A stretch of DNA of 64,000 nucleotides from Balanoglossus misakiensis. Taxonomy: Eukaryota > Hemichordata. The DNA is taken from the NCBI GenBank assembly GCA_040954595.2, contig CM082584.2, positions 186,001 to 250,000 of the forward strand, given 5' to 3'. Under the pieces are notes generated by a model, which made no database searches, had not been told where the DNA came from, and was given only the letters and a program-made list of their open reading frames with translations. This document shows, piece by piece, positions 23,015 to 35,149 of the stretch. The first letter of the stretch is position 1, and each line of letters begins with the position of its first letter. The position numbers and the translations under genes are program-made.

Positions 23015-23176
23015 TGTAGTGTCCAAACACCGGTGAGCATCTATACTTTATACATTCTGTAAAATGACGTAAACATTCGGGTCATTATGAATAAAGTGCG
23101 TGAACGAGGCTAGGCACTCTCACTCTTACATGCCGGACTTGGTGTCTCGTGTTGTCATTATTGCCCACCCACGATT
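23015..23176 (+). other. Possible 5' LTR and leader remnant of a Gypsy element
   Basis: The sequence starts TGTAGTGTCC, has a TATACTTTATAC box and AATAAA, and is followed by TTTGCGACGAGGAC, which resembles Gypsy leader/primer regions, about 45 bp before the Gag-like frame. No matching 3' LTR was found in the window, so this is tentative. Confidence 0.3.
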
Positions 23177-23222
23177 CTATATTTTGCGACGAGGACAGAG
23201 AACATGGAGAATCAGCTAGCCG

Positions 23223-23942
23223 GATCAAGAGGTCAAATCACAAATCATACGAGGATTCACATCAGCCCGTCTCAGACATCGTGCTCTTCGGGAGGAGACG
23301 ACACTAGAGAATCTACTGAGTACAGCCTGTTCATTTGAGGTATCAGAGGTTCAGGCTAGTGGGATTGAGGAGAAAACCCAAAATAATGGTGCAGATACGG
23401 CATCTGTGAAAGCGGTCAGAAAACAGCGCCATCAACGCTCTAAACCAAATAAACAAAAGAGAGCTCATCAGCAGCCAGCGAAAGGACCGTCCACTTGTTA
23501 TTATTGTGGTGGCACCTATCCACATGACTCAGTATGTCCAGCTAAAGGCAAGTCATGCAGGAAGTGTGGCAAACCTAACCATTTAGCCAAATGCTACCAT
23601 TCAAAAGGCAAGGCAAATAGGGTAGACAAGGATAAAACTGTCAAAGCTGTGCATAAAGTGGAAGACAGCTCGGGAGATGAATACTGCTTCACTGTACAAC
23701 AATCAAATGGCAGGAGGCCTCGAGTAACAGTGCAGATAGAACAAACAGCAGTTGCCTCACTGATCGACCCTGGTTCTACAATAAACATGATGGGTGTAAA
23801 CACACACAACAACCTAAAGAACAAACCCATGTGGCAAACAGAAAGCCCGTTTTACCACTGCCAGCAGTGCATTATTGAGTATTTTAGCATCGCTGGATTT
23901 AGCTCTCGTCCAATCAGAGTTGCGGACGGTAGCATGATATAA
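23223..23942 (+). pseudogene. Gypsy-type Gag/protease relic, unit 1
   Basis: Open for 239 codons from GATCAAGAG. It begins with a Gag C-terminal segment (LRHRALREETTLENLL, FEVSEVQASGIEE). Two zinc knuckles follow (CYYCGGTYPHDSVC, CRKCGKPNHLAKC), then a protease-like LIDPGSTINMMG in which the DTG/DSG triad is altered. It stops before any RT. No RT or integrase follows, so it is a truncated, non-autonomous remnant. A normal 5' start is missing. Confidence 0.8.
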
Positions 23943-24328
23943 TATAGTAATATAATTGAGAATAAATCTCACGACAAGTGTACAGTTTGACAATGTACAC
24001 AGATAATCCGTTTCAACAATGTTTCCTTTGTAGTGTGAATAAAACTGCACACTTTGCAAGTTTTCAACTTCAAAACACTATGGCTATTACAGAGACAAAG
24101 CTGCTAATATACAGTGTATACCTGTCATTTTTGTTTGTGGTGAGATTTTCATTGGCACAGTCGCACAGAGCTCACACTTTCTGTTGAATTCACTGCATAC
24201 TGCTAACTTTAAGTCATATATCCACTGAAACATTAAGTTATAGAATTTTCCATCGCAGTATTCTGTTTTATATACATGTATAGCAGTCCCACACATATTG
24301 ATTAATTTGACAAAAGAAACTGACTGAC

Positions 24329-24433
24329 AATTTTCACAGCGCTCCCAGTAAAGCATCCTTGGCAGGTGCACGTCAATGCCACACACGAGGTTAGGGTTGG
24401 CAAGTGCTGCCATTTTGACATGGGTTGTTAGCA
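24329..24433 (-). pseudogene. EGF-like exon relic, unit 1
   Basis: NPCQNGSTCQ and CVALTCTCQGCFTGS are visible in two different frames, with a GTCAGT donor-like site and a TTAG acceptor-like site. Several indels make it non-functional. The identical relic occurs in unit 2. Confidence 0.55.
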
Positions 24434-24994
24434 CTAATCAATTCCTACGCATGACAGAAAAATGAAGAATTAGGCTATGGGCCGGACCTGCCTATCGTTT
24501 CAAAATGCACTCTGTATATTAGGGTCTATTTTTTTACATAAAAGACAAGTCTTCTTGCTCTAATATGATAAAATAAAAAAACTTCAACTTAAATATTGCG
24601 TCCTCAGAGGTAATATCGAGCCCTAAAAATCAGGTATGCTAATGCGGTTAAAGGTCGTGCAGTTCTCCTTATAACAATCGTTCGATTGGTGGTTACGTGA
24701 CTGCATCAATCACAGAATGCGTTATGTCACTCAGCAATTACACACACAGGGCAAACTATCAGGCAGCTACATGTACACTAGTATACATGTTACAGAAGAT
24801 TAAACAGAATTTTTGGTAAGGAAAGTTTGAGCAAACTAGTCCATTCAATGTAAAAAATGGTGCTGATTCCAAAAAAGTCAGTCTTATTGACCCCTTTGAA
24901 GACAAAATTGCCATTTTTGCCACTTTTAACCCAAAAGGTCATTAAAAAACCCACTCAAAACACACTGTTTTCATCACATTCGGAGATCTGATGA

Positions 24995-25994
24995 CATTTG
25001 AGGATTATGCGGAAACAGTGACACAGCAGAATAAAAATTACAGGTGACATTTGCAAGCAGATATGATCTGACCATATAGAAATATGCAATGTAAAAACAT
25101 TAACAAGGAACATGCCCAATAAACTGTCATGTGTCATGGCAGTCTTACAAGTGGTGCTAGAAAAAAAAATTGACCAAAAATTGTCTGTACACAAACACAT
25201 ATGCGAAGCAACTTCTTTCAGTCAGCCCTGGAACATACACACACTGACCTGCCACTGGTAATTAAAATGTGATAGCTGGTGGTCTCTGTAACAGCTGGCC
25301 TATTTAAGTTATGTAAACATGTCTTTGTTCGAGGTAACAACTCCTTGTAAATAGTAACTTTAAAAACAACTGGACAATTTGTTTAGGAGAAGATTTGCTA
25401 ACCAAAAACAAAGAAACTTACCAAAAAAACTCGCTAAATATTTAATCTTTCTGATCTCAGAATTGAATAAAAGTTGCACATATACAGGTATGTGTTATGA
25501 AATTATATCCTAAATTTCAAAGCAATCAGAGAAAAAACTAATTTCAAAGCAATCCAACAAGCAGTTTCACAGAAAATATTTGTTCAAAAGTGGCAAAAAC
25601 ACAAATATGCAAATATCACCAAAATTGTACAATATCTTACTTCAATCACTACAAGGAACATGCTGCCTAAGTTCAATGCAATAGGACAAGCGGTTTCAGT
25701 GAAAACAATTTTTGACAAAAATTGCAAAAGTTTCCCCGATAACACATTTATGCAAATATCACATTTTTTACAACATATTATTTAGGTTACCCCTACGAAC
25801 ATGCCTACCAAATTGCAAAGCAATCTGGCATGAGGTTTTAAAGAAAAACATTTTTTGACCAAAAATGGCAAATAATGCTCAAAATTATAGATATGCAAAT
25901 TTTGCAACAATTTGAACAAAACTATGGTTACTTAGACAACATTAGGAGGCTTCATACTAAATTTCAAAGACTTTTACCAATAACATGGAAAAAT
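24995..25994 (+). repeat. Repeat X in tandem unit 1 (3' truncated)
   Basis: About 1 kb built of diverged internal repeats with TTTTTGACC and GGCAAA motifs. It stops at GGAAAAATACAA where unit 2 starts. Same sequence as 1-362 and 27850-28850. Confidence 0.8.
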
Positions 25995-26075
25995 ACAATA
26001 CGTGTTGTCATTATTGCCCACCCACGATTCTATATTTTGCGACGAGGACAGTGAACATGGAGAATCAGCTAGCCG

Positions 26076-26795
26076 GATCAAGAGGTCAAATCACAAATCA
26101 TACGAGGATTCACATCAGCCCGTCTCAGACATCGTGCTCTTCGGGAGGAGACGACACTAGAGAATCTACTGAGTACAGCCTGTTCATTTGAGGTATCAGA
26201 GGTTCAGGCTAGTGGGATTGAGGAGAAAACCCAAAATAATGGTGCAGATACGGCATCTGTGAAAGCGGTCAGAAAACAGCGCCATCAACGCTCTAAACCA
26301 AATAAACAAAAGAGAGCTCATCAGCAGCCAGCGAAAGGACCGTCCACTTGTTATTATTGTGGTGGCACCTATCCACATGACTCAGTATGTCCAGCTAAAG
26401 GCAAGTCATGCAGGAAGTGTGGCAAACCTAACCATTTAGCCAAATGCTACCATTCAAAAGGCAAGGCAAATAGGGTAGACAAGGATAAAACTGTCAAAGC
26501 TGTACATAAAGTGGAAGACAGCTCGGGAGATGAATACTGCTTCACTGTACAACAATCAAATGGCAGGAGGCCTCGAGTAACAGTGCAGATAGAACAAACA
26601 GCAGTTGCCTCACTGATCGACCCTGGTTCTACAATAAACATGACGGGTGTAAACACACACAACAACCTAAAGAACAAACCCATGTGGCAAACAGAAAGCC
26701 CGTTTTACCACTGCCAGCAGTGCATTATTGAGTATTTTAGCATCGCTGGATTTAGCTCTCGTCCAATCAGAGTTGCGGACGGTAGCATGATATAA
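26076..26795 (+). pseudogene. Gypsy-type Gag/protease relic, unit 2
   Basis: Same frame and domains as 23223-23942, with one amino-acid change (INMTG instead of INMMG) and otherwise silent differences. Confidence 0.8.
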
Positions 26796-27181
26796 TATAG
26801 TAATATAATTGAGAATAAATCTCACGACAAGTGTACAGTTTGACAATGTACACAGATAATCCGTTTCAACAATGTTTCCTTTGTAGTGTGAATAAAACTG
26901 CACACTTTGCAAGTTTTCAACTTCAAAACACTATGGCTATTACAGAGACAAAGCTGCTAATATACAGTGTATACCTGTCATTTTTGTTTGTGGTGAGATT
27001 TTCATTGGCACAGTCGCACAGAGCTCACACTTTCTGTTGAATTCACTGCATACTGCTAACTTTAAGTCATATATCCACTGAAACATTAAGTTATAGAATT
27101 TTCCATCGCAGTATTCTGTTTTATATACATGTATAGCAGTCCCACACATATTGATTAATTTGACAAAAGAAACTGACTGAC

Positions 27182-27286
27182 AATTTTCACAGCGCTCCCA
27201 GTAAAGCATCCTTGGCAGGTGCACGTCAATGCCACACACGAGGTTAGGGTTGGCAAGTGCTGCCATTTTGACATGGGTTGTTAGCA
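27182..27286 (-). pseudogene. EGF-like exon relic, unit 2
   Basis: Identical in structure to 24329-24433, so the frameshifts predate the tandem duplication. Confidence 0.55.
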
Positions 27287-27849
27287 CTAATCAATTCCTA
27301 CGCATGACAGAAAAATGAAGAATTAGGCTATGGGCCGGACCTGCCTATCGTTTCAAAATGCACTCTGTATATTAGGGTCTATTTTTTTTACATAAAAGAC
27401 AAGTCTTCTTGCTCTAATATGATAAAATAAAAAAACTTCAACTTAAATATTGCGTCCTCAGAGGTAATATCGAGCCCTAAAAATCAGGTATGCTAATGCG
27501 GTTAAAGGTCGTGCAGTTCTCCTTATAACAATCGTTCGATTGGTGGTTACGTGACTGCATCAATCACAGAATGCGTTATGTCACTCAGCAATTACACACA
27601 CAGGGCAAACTATCAGGCAGCTACATGTACACTAGTATACATGTTACAGAAGATTAAACAGAATTTTTGGTAAGGAAAGTTTGAGCAAACTAGTCCATTC
27701 AATGTAAAAAATGGTGCTGATTCCAAAAAAGTCAGTCTTATTGACCCCTTTGAAGACAAAATTGCCATTTTTGCCACTTTTAACCCAAAAGGTCATTAAA
27801 AAACCCACTCAAAACACACTGTTTTCATCACATTCGGAGATCTGATGAC

Positions 27850-29180
27850 ATTTGAGGATTATGCGGAAACAGTGACACAGCAGAATAAAAATTACATGTG
27901 ACATTTGCAAGCAGATATGATCTGACCATATAGAAATATGCAATGTAAAAACATTAACAAGGAACATGCCCAATAAACTGTCATGTGTCATGGCAGTCTT
28001 ACAAGTGGTGCTAGAAAAAAAAATTGACCAAAAATTGTCTGTACACAAACACATATGGGAAGCAACTTCTTTCAGTCAGCCCTGGAACATACACACACTG
28101 ACCTGCCACTGGTAATTAAAATGTGATAGCTGGTGGTCTCTGTAACAGCTGGCCTATTTAAGTTATGTAAACATGTCTTTGTTCGAGGTAACAACTCCTT
28201 GTAAATAGTAACTTTAAAAACAACTGGACAATTTGTTTAGGAGAAGATTTGCTAACCAAAAACAAAGAAACTTACCAAAAAAACTCGCTAAATATTTAAT
28301 CTTTCTGATCTCAGAATTGAATAAAAGTTGCACATATACAGGTATGTGTTATGAAATTATATCCTAAATTTCAAAGCAATCAGAGAAAAAACTAATTTCA
28401 AAGCAATCCAACAAGCAGTTTCACAGAAAATATTTGTTCAAAAGTGGCAAAAACACAAATATGCAAATATCACCAAAATTGTACAATATCTTACTTCAAT
28501 CACTACAAGGAACATGCTGCCTAAGTTCAATGCAATAGGACAAGCGGTTTCAGTGAAAACAATTTTTGACAAAAATTGCAAAAGTTTCCCCGATAACACA
28601 TTTATGCAAATATCACATTTTTTACAACATATTATTTAGGTTACCCCTACGAACATGCCTACCAAATTGCAAAGCAATCTGGCATGAGGTTTTAAAGAAA
28701 AACATTTTTTGACCAAAAATGGCAAATAATGCTCAAAATTATAGATATGCAAATTTTGCAACAATTTGAACAAAACTATGGTTACTTAGACAACATTAGG
28801 AGGCTTCATACTAAATTTCAAAGACTTTTACCAATAACATGGAAAAATACAAAAAAATGCAAAAAAAATAGGAAATCGATAATATTAGCTCAAAACATAC
28901 AGGATTGTATGAGGTTGATATAAGGTACATGCATACCATTTTTCAAATCAATATGACCAGTGGTTGTCCAGTTTTTGAGTTTTGACCAATTTCACATTTT
29001 CCCAGCTAATTTGCATATTTTTGGCAATGACATCTTCATTTGAACAAACTCCCATCTACAGCCCTGCCTGCATCTACACGCCAAATATCGAGATCATACG
29101 CGCTGCGGTTTTCAAGTTTTTCATGTGGACGGACATACAGACATACATCCATCCATCCATCCATACATACAGACGTAACC
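27850..29180 (+). repeat. Repeat X with complete 3' end
   Basis: Extends the X sequence beyond the tandem unit through ATATCGAGATCATACGCGCTG and GGACGGACATACAGACATAC to a (CATC)n/(CATA)n tail. That is a common 3' end of dispersed repeats in marine invertebrate genomes. No ORF or terminal inverted repeat was recognised. Confidence 0.7.
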
Positions 29181-29235
29181 AATCCCATAAGTTCCCATGG
29201 TACATACCAATGGGACCTAAAAACTTGTGACTTAC

Positions 29236-29358
29236 ATGTAACACATGTTTGCCCAGTGTAGCAGGTTGGACAGTTGCAGGTGTAGATTGAGCAGGAGCCT
29301 TGAAGTGGCTGATACACTCCGTTATTCAGACATGGGTTTAGAAGACACTGGTTGATCG
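29236..29358 (-). CDS. EGF-like exon, third cysteine replaced by Tyr
   Basis: Acceptor CTTAG and donor GTAAGT bound 123 nt in phase 1-1. It reads INQCLLNPCLNNGVYQ, SC, YTCNCPTCYTGQTC. GVYQ replaces the usual GxCQ, so one disulfide partner is missing. No stop. Confidence 0.65.
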
Positions 29359-29805
29359 CTAAGGGTGAGAGAAATGAAAAGTATCACATTAGGGTCTTAC
29401 ACACTTGAGTGGGAAGTGAAATCTGTAGCAGACTGTCAGAAGATTGCACATCCGTGTGATCATGTTCATGTGTGAAGGATAATAAAGACCACTTTATCCA
29501 AGCTTGGTGCTACCATCTCTATCATAATTACAGCATCTTATAATATTTACTAGTTGGGGGTGGGTGGGGTGGGGGTGGGGGTAGTTGATGTCATAACTTT
29601 CTGATGTTTCAATTTACGGTTGGAAAAATAGCAACATCTACGCTGATGAGCATTTGAGTCAATGAAAGTATTCATCATGGCTACCGTAGTGCATATAAGT
29701 CTCTTGGTTAGCTGCACAATCACAGGCAACTTTATTGAGACAATATCAATGACAAAGCCCAGCGATTTCTACTTTGTGCGGCAAATCTGACACTGGTTTG
29801 CTTAC

Positions 29806-29922
29806 GTTCAGCGCACGTGGTTCCGATGAAACAGCGCGGACTCTGGCATCTGAACTCGGTGCAGGACACTTGCTGGCAGAATCCACTGTTTAGACAAGGG
29901 TTGGGCTGACACGGATTCAAAT
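29806..29922 (-). CDS. EGF-like exon, one cysteine replaced by Ser
   Basis: Acceptor TGCACAG and donor GTAAGC bound 117 nt in phase 1-1. It reads LNPCQPNPCLNSGFC, SC, FRCQSPRCFIGTTC. Spacing shows Ser in place of the fifth canonical cysteine. No stop. Confidence 0.65.
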
Positions 29923-30306
29923 CTGTGCACAGAAGAGAAAGTGATATAAATTGTGTACAGTTAATATTTACTACATATACTTTAAACAGATTTGTGCAGT
30001 CAGGGTTGAGTGGTAAAAATCTCAGTTGGTCAACAGAACATCACTGTGACAAATTTCTTCCATGTTCAACAAAAGAAACGTAATGAAATTTTGACACAGG
30101 TGTAATAGTGTCTTAGTGTACCATACGGTGCAGGTTGTTGTTTGGTCAAATACACAATCCCCTTTTATGGCACACACATTCTTAATAAATTTCCCCAAAA
30201 TTGTGTCGTTATTCACTGTTTGATACAGGTTGGAAGAAACCAACTGCAAGCCGATTATGTGTTATGTTATTATGTTCCTCTTCATCTGAAATTTAAAATC
30301 ACTCAC

Positions 30307-30429
30307 ATGTCTGACATAAATCGCCGGAGTAACAGCTTGTACAGGAGCATGTGAATTCAGTACACCAATTGGGCGTCAGCACACAGTTTCCACCATTCCG
30401 ACACTGGATGGGTTGACACTGGTTGACAG
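30307..30429 (-). CDS. EGF-like exon, intact
   Basis: Acceptor CCCACAG and donor GTGAGT bound 123 nt in phase 1-1. It reads VNQCQPIQCRNGGNC, WC, FTCSCTSCYSGDLC with all eight cysteines. It lies just downstream (in transcription) of block B and has no counterpart beside block A, where repeat X starts instead. Confidence 0.78.
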
Positions 30430-30723
30430 CTGTGGGATGTGCAGTCAAGATATTGTCAAAATTACAGAATCTACAAACTACACTCCACAGTCATGTACAT
30501 GTATACATGACAACAACCAAAGGGCTGTTTTGAAAAACCAAATGCTGTGAATCCTTTAGAGAGTGACAAGAAACCACAGTTGCAACCGAAAACAAAAATA
30601 GTGATAACATTAAGCTAGCCCAAAGTTTGAGTTACCAGGGCTTTAATATGTGTACCGTACTTATATTATATAATACATAACAAGTGTTTTGCATTGAATA
30701 AAATAATATTGGTTTGTACTTAC

Positions 30724-30843
30724 GCATTGTACATGTGGCACCAGTGAAGCATTCGGTACACATACAGTCAAACAGGAAACAGCCGTCTCACGCAACGCAT
30801 GTGCCACCATTTTGACAAGGCATAGGGTATAACTGATCAATGG
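30724..30843 (-). pseudogene. EGF-like exon 1, block B, with premature TGA
   Basis: Same boundaries as A exon 1. The CGA (Arg) codon of A is TGA here (plus strand 30788-30790), consistent with a CpG transition. Splice sites remain. Confidence 0.72.
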
Positions 30844-31237
30844 CTGCCAAAACAAAAATGAAAGTATCAATTACCTGCTTGTCAAAAACTTGTACATGTA
30901 CTTGTGATGTTCATTTCGTTTAAATATGTGAGCAATGTCTTCATTCCTTGTTTCAAACCTTTACATTTAAAATAACATAATGATGCTATTGCTAGGATTT
31001 TTCTGTAAGAATCTTGAAAAATTAAAAAAATGTGCCATCAACATGATACAGAAGGCTTTCCTTTTTAACATGCACCTCACACTCAATTTTGACCCTACAT
31101 CAGCAAATTTTGAAAGGATGAAACTTAGTAATGCTTCCACCCCATTTATTGGTGTATGGGTCCATCTATCACATTGAGAATACCAAAAATGAGGCTTTAT
31201 ATACCACGCTGTGTCATAAAACAGTAATTCGACACAC

Positions 31238-31360
31238 CTACAGCACAGATGGCCCCAGTCCAACACTACTGGCAGTAACAGGTGTAGTCAGTATAAGAAT
31301 TTGGTGTTTGGGAACAATAGCCTCCATTTTGACACGGATTCTGATCACAAGGGTTAATGA
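31238..31360 (-). pseudogene. EGF-like exon 2, block B, TAG and lost acceptor
   Basis: Carries the TAG shared with A (31266-31268). In addition its acceptor is CTGATTG where A has CTGATAG, so the AG is gone. Two independent inactivating changes have accumulated. Confidence 0.7.
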
Positions 31361-31934
31361 CAATCAGAAAAAAAATAGTTTAAAAAACATGAAATGCAGA
31401 TGGCTACACCTCAACCAAAGATGATTCCTGCACCACAACAAAATCCTTTGACACAAGCATTATACTGGAACCATACCCAGAACACGCATTAAGTATATGA
31501 TGAAGGGACAATGTCTCTATTTTGGGTAATACAGTAAAACCTGTCTTTATGGACACCTCTCTAATCAGAACACCTAGTAAGATTGATTTTTCAAGCCAAA
31601 TAGTAAGGATAATTAAGGACGTCTCTTTTACTTAATACTCAGAGGTGTGCACCACCTTAGGAGAGATTACCTCACATGCACAATTATCTCTACAGACACT
31701 AGTCTTCAAGAGGCAACTCTTGTATATTTGAGTGATGAAAACATCCAGCTTCGTACACTTCCTCACAAGTTCGTGCCTATCCTAAATTGCACGGACATAC
31801 AAATGAAATTTCTGTTTCCTTTTCCTTTCTTTTCTCTTGGGGAAATTTTAGAAATGAGAAGTTACCACACAATTCAATTGCCATGAAGAGAAAGTGCCCA
31901 AAAGATTGTCATGTACGGTACGTCAGAAACTTAC

Positions 31935-32057
31935 ATATTTCACAACGGTTACCCTCATAGCAACCAGTACAGGCACAGGTATATGCCGTGCAGGAGTTGG
32001 CCACTGCATTACATACAGCCCCGTTGAGACAGCTGTTTCGCTGGCCTGGATCTTGGA
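31935..32057 (-). CDS. EGF-like exon 3, block B, first cysteine lost
   Basis: Splice sites as in A. DPGQRNSC has Gly where A has Cys (plus strand 32044-32046). GNRCEI keeps the Arg that A changed to Cys. Each copy therefore has a different cysteine defect. Confidence 0.65.
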
Positions 32058-32448
32058 CTGCAATAAAAAGTGCAACCTAATGTTATCTCAGCAATATTTA
32101 CTTTCAAAATCTGTTTGATGAAAACATCATCATTACCATTACTGTAAATACTGAACGGAACTTCACTTCCAAAAACAACTTGCTCATTCTGGGACGCACT
32201 TATGGGGCTATGAAAATCTCTGTATATGTATCTTGTGTAGGGAAAATTTTCATGAACGATCAACAGTTTTTTCTTCAAATAAACATGTTTTCTTTCAGCT
32301 GTACATCATTTTTGAGGTGACCGATTCCCAAGGACCAAGGTGTGATGCTGAAGATGAAAATATAAAGTATGACCAACAGACAATGTATTGAGACATGATT
32401 GTAAATGTTAGTTCCTGCATGACATATGTTTGTTTTAATGAGTTTTAC

Positions 32449-32565
32449 ACTGGCTGCAGTGTGTGCCGGTGAAACATCCTGGACAAGTACACTCATAAGT
32501 TGTACAAGACAGCTGAGTACACCGCCCATTGTTCAGGCATGGACTTGGCCTACATGGAGTTTGTT
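32449..32565 (-). CDS. EGF-like exon 4, block B
   Basis: 117 nt, phase 1-1, intact eight cysteines (CRPSPCLNNG, ECTCPGCFTGTHC). It differs from A by several substitutions, all conservative of cysteines. Confidence 0.75.
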
Positions 32566-33061
32566 CTGTTTCAATGGCATGAAAAAAAATAGTAGTGACA
32601 TACGTTTTTTAGGGTATGACCATTTCCCTAATTCCTACAGCTGTGGTTCTATCGGGTTCTCCTATAACTGAGCCTCCTAAATGTATAACTGAACAATAAG
32701 AAGTCAAGGGTGCCCTGACACCCAACTTTTAAGAGCAGTTCATTTACTGAAACTGCCAGCACCCAATATTATCCCACATGTAATCAATATGTGGAAATCA
32801 AATACACCTGTAACAGTTTTAATTTACCATGTGGGTATTTGCATGGAGGGCCATGGTATTTGTTATCTACTGATAAAATACCCTTCAAAACAATATCCTC
32901 ATTTCTTCAGAAGTTTGGCAACAAGACCAATAAAATTTGAAGTTTCACATCAAAATATACAATGCATAACTATGCTTAAAGATCTACGGAATAAAGATTG
33001 CTTGTTTGTTTGCAGGATGTCTTGAAAGTATATACTCACTTGTTTGACCATGGACCCTAGA

Positions 33062-33306
33062 GAAAGAAGGACGCGCAACTCCAGTTTTTTCTTGAAATGA
33101 TGTTCTTTTGCATACATTATTTCCAGGTAAATCCCAATAATCCAATTTGCAAATAAACTGTGTATAAACTAACGCAAAGTCTCGCGTTTTGCGTGAAGTT
33201 ATCACAAACACCTTAGAACATCTCGCAGAAGACGAGAAAACTGCAACGTGGTTGAACGCATCAATCATTTATGGAACACATCTGCACAAGTTAAACAGGA
33301 ATTTGG
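33062..33306 (+). repeat. B-specific direct repeat, copy 1
   Basis: AGAAGGACGCGCAACTCCAG through GGAATTTGGCA is repeated at 33600-33843. Copy 2 is a precise insertion relative to block A (A reads through at about 3236). No gene recognised. Confidence 0.8.
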
Positions 33307-33599
33307 CACCTCTGAGTCTGACAGCGTCCAAAACAAGCATCTTTTGTCTAACAGTCCGGGTATTTCACAAGGCTGTGAGCTAACCGTACCGAGGGTTGCC
33401 TGGCGGTCATAGCGCACACATGAAAATCCACCCAGTTTGTTTACAAATTGTTTTCGTGAAATCTGTTTTATTGTTCACGAACTGCGAAATAAAATGCCCC
33501 TAAACCACAATTTTTGTTTCAATGCTTCACGCAAACATAAAATTATTACGAAAAGTGTCAGCGTTACCAAGAAATATGAGTGCCCAGTCGGACATGCAA

Positions 33600-33843
33600 G
33601 AAGGACGCGCAACTCCAGTTTTTTCTTGAAATGATGTTCTTTTGCATACATTATTTCCAGGTAAATCCCAATAATCCAATTTGGAAATAAACTGTGTATA
33701 AACTAACGCAAAGTCTCGCGTTTTGCGTGAAGTTATCACAAACATCTTAGAATATCTCGCAGAAGACGACAAAACTGCAACGTGGTTGAACGCAGCAATC
33801 ATTTATGGAACACATCTGCACAAGTTAAACAGGAATTTGGCAT
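33600..33843 (+). repeat. B-specific direct repeat, copy 2
   Basis: Second copy of 33062-33306, a few percent diverged, inserted between sequences that are contiguous in block A. Confidence 0.8.
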
Positions 33844-34164
33844 GGATGATTTGTTTACAATTTTTAAATGAAGCTTGTGGCACTAGAAATGACCGTTCAT
33901 CCGACAGACGACCATAATAATTAGCACAGACATCGTAATACTTTTAGAATTTTAGAAAAAAACGCAGTGGCTGCTGAAATGCAGGAGTGTCAGTTTGGTG
34001 GCAAGTTTTCGCATCACTGGTGGGGTCGACACGTGCCGAAGTAAGGAAGTCATTGTCCAACTGTCCTGGGTGTTAATTATATGCAAAAGAACATCATCAT
34101 ACAGATAATCCCCAAACCCTTTGATCTTTGCCGCAGTTGCTCGTCCTTCTTTCTCTAGGGTCTA

Positions 34165-34281
34165 TGGTTTGACAGATGTCACCTGTGTAAGAGTTCACAC
34201 ACTGGCATGAATAGAAATTGCACGATGTTTGCTGGCAAAATCCACCATTCATACATGGGTTGGGATCACAGGGGTTTTGCA
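34165..34281 (-). pseudogene. EGF-like exon 6, block B, without a usable donor
   Basis: Same as A exon 6: intact up to GDIC, but no GT donor at the expected place. Confidence 0.6.
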
Positions 34282-34835
34282 CTGGAAATTAAGAAAGGAC
34301 GCCATTTTATTCCTTGCTACTCATTCTACAGTACAGATATGGCAAAAACCTTGCAGAATTATGGCAAGGGTGTGTGGAGTGATTGTGCCTACAACTTATA
34401 TTAGGCTGGTATCAAGTTGTTCACACCTCCATAGATCATGTGGCAGTGACTGTGAGGCAAGGGCTTCCCTTCATGAAATCAAAGACCTGTGTACTGGAGG
34501 AGGGTTCCTTGCAAATGCTTGACTTGACTTCAAGCATACCTGTAGACTCATATGCAAATTTACACTATCTGGCCTGGAGTGAGAATTTCCATAGTGGATG
34601 TGCGTTGACAAAAGGCTGTAAAATTGGCCAGTCGCGCATAATGTTTCTTGAACTAAGACAATCAAGACATTATGCGCTACGAAAGTGATTTTGATTGGGA
34701 AGAGTGTAATCTTGCATTCGATGTCAAGAACGCTCCAAGCTCTGCTGTGGTGATGGCTACACCTATGCTCAGGAAACATGCAGTATTTGAATGCATCAGA
34801 GACAAAAGGTAAAAGAGACTGCGCTGTATACTTAC

Positions 34836-34958
34836 ATATCTCACACCTATCACCTTTGTAGCAACCAGTACATATGCAGGTGAGATCAAAGCAGGAATTT
34901 CGAGCCGGTTGACAGAAGCCACCATTCTGGCACGGATTTGGTGGACACTGGTTGAGTC
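34836..34958 (-). CDS. EGF-like exon 7, block B
   Basis: 123 nt, phase 1-1, eight cysteines, CQNGGFC where A has CQNAGFC. Intact. Confidence 0.8.
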
Positions 34959-35149
34959 CTACAAGGAAAAGGGTCAAATTTTCCATGATCATCAATGTCA
35001 TGTGATTATGAATGTATGTAAGTGGCTGAAAAAAAATCCCAGGGGTGAGTTTCCTACAAAAATTGTGATGTGACAAACCGACAAATTAGCATATTAGCAT
35101 AATCAGAATAAATAAAAAACAGGTAGTTTAAAAGAACAAACACTTTGGA

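Larger units (their letters stand above)
23149..25997 (+). repeat. 2.85-kb tandem duplication, unit 1
   Basis: This unit is repeated at 26002-28850 with a period of 2853-2854 bp and only a handful of differences (such as AGAGAACATGG versus AGTGAACATGG, ATGATGGG versus ATGACGGG). It contains a Gag-protease relic, an EGF relic and most of repeat X. The junction falls inside X and just downstream of the LTR-like segment. Confidence 0.95.
26002..28850 (+). repeat. 2.85-kb tandem duplication, unit 2
   Basis: Near-identical to unit 1; see that entry. Its X copy continues past the duplication end into a full 3' end. Confidence 0.95.

Noticed and set aside
24087-24434. 115-codon minus-strand ORF in each tandem unit as a real gene
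   Set aside because: The recognisable EGF residues lie in other frames, so the open frame is incidental.
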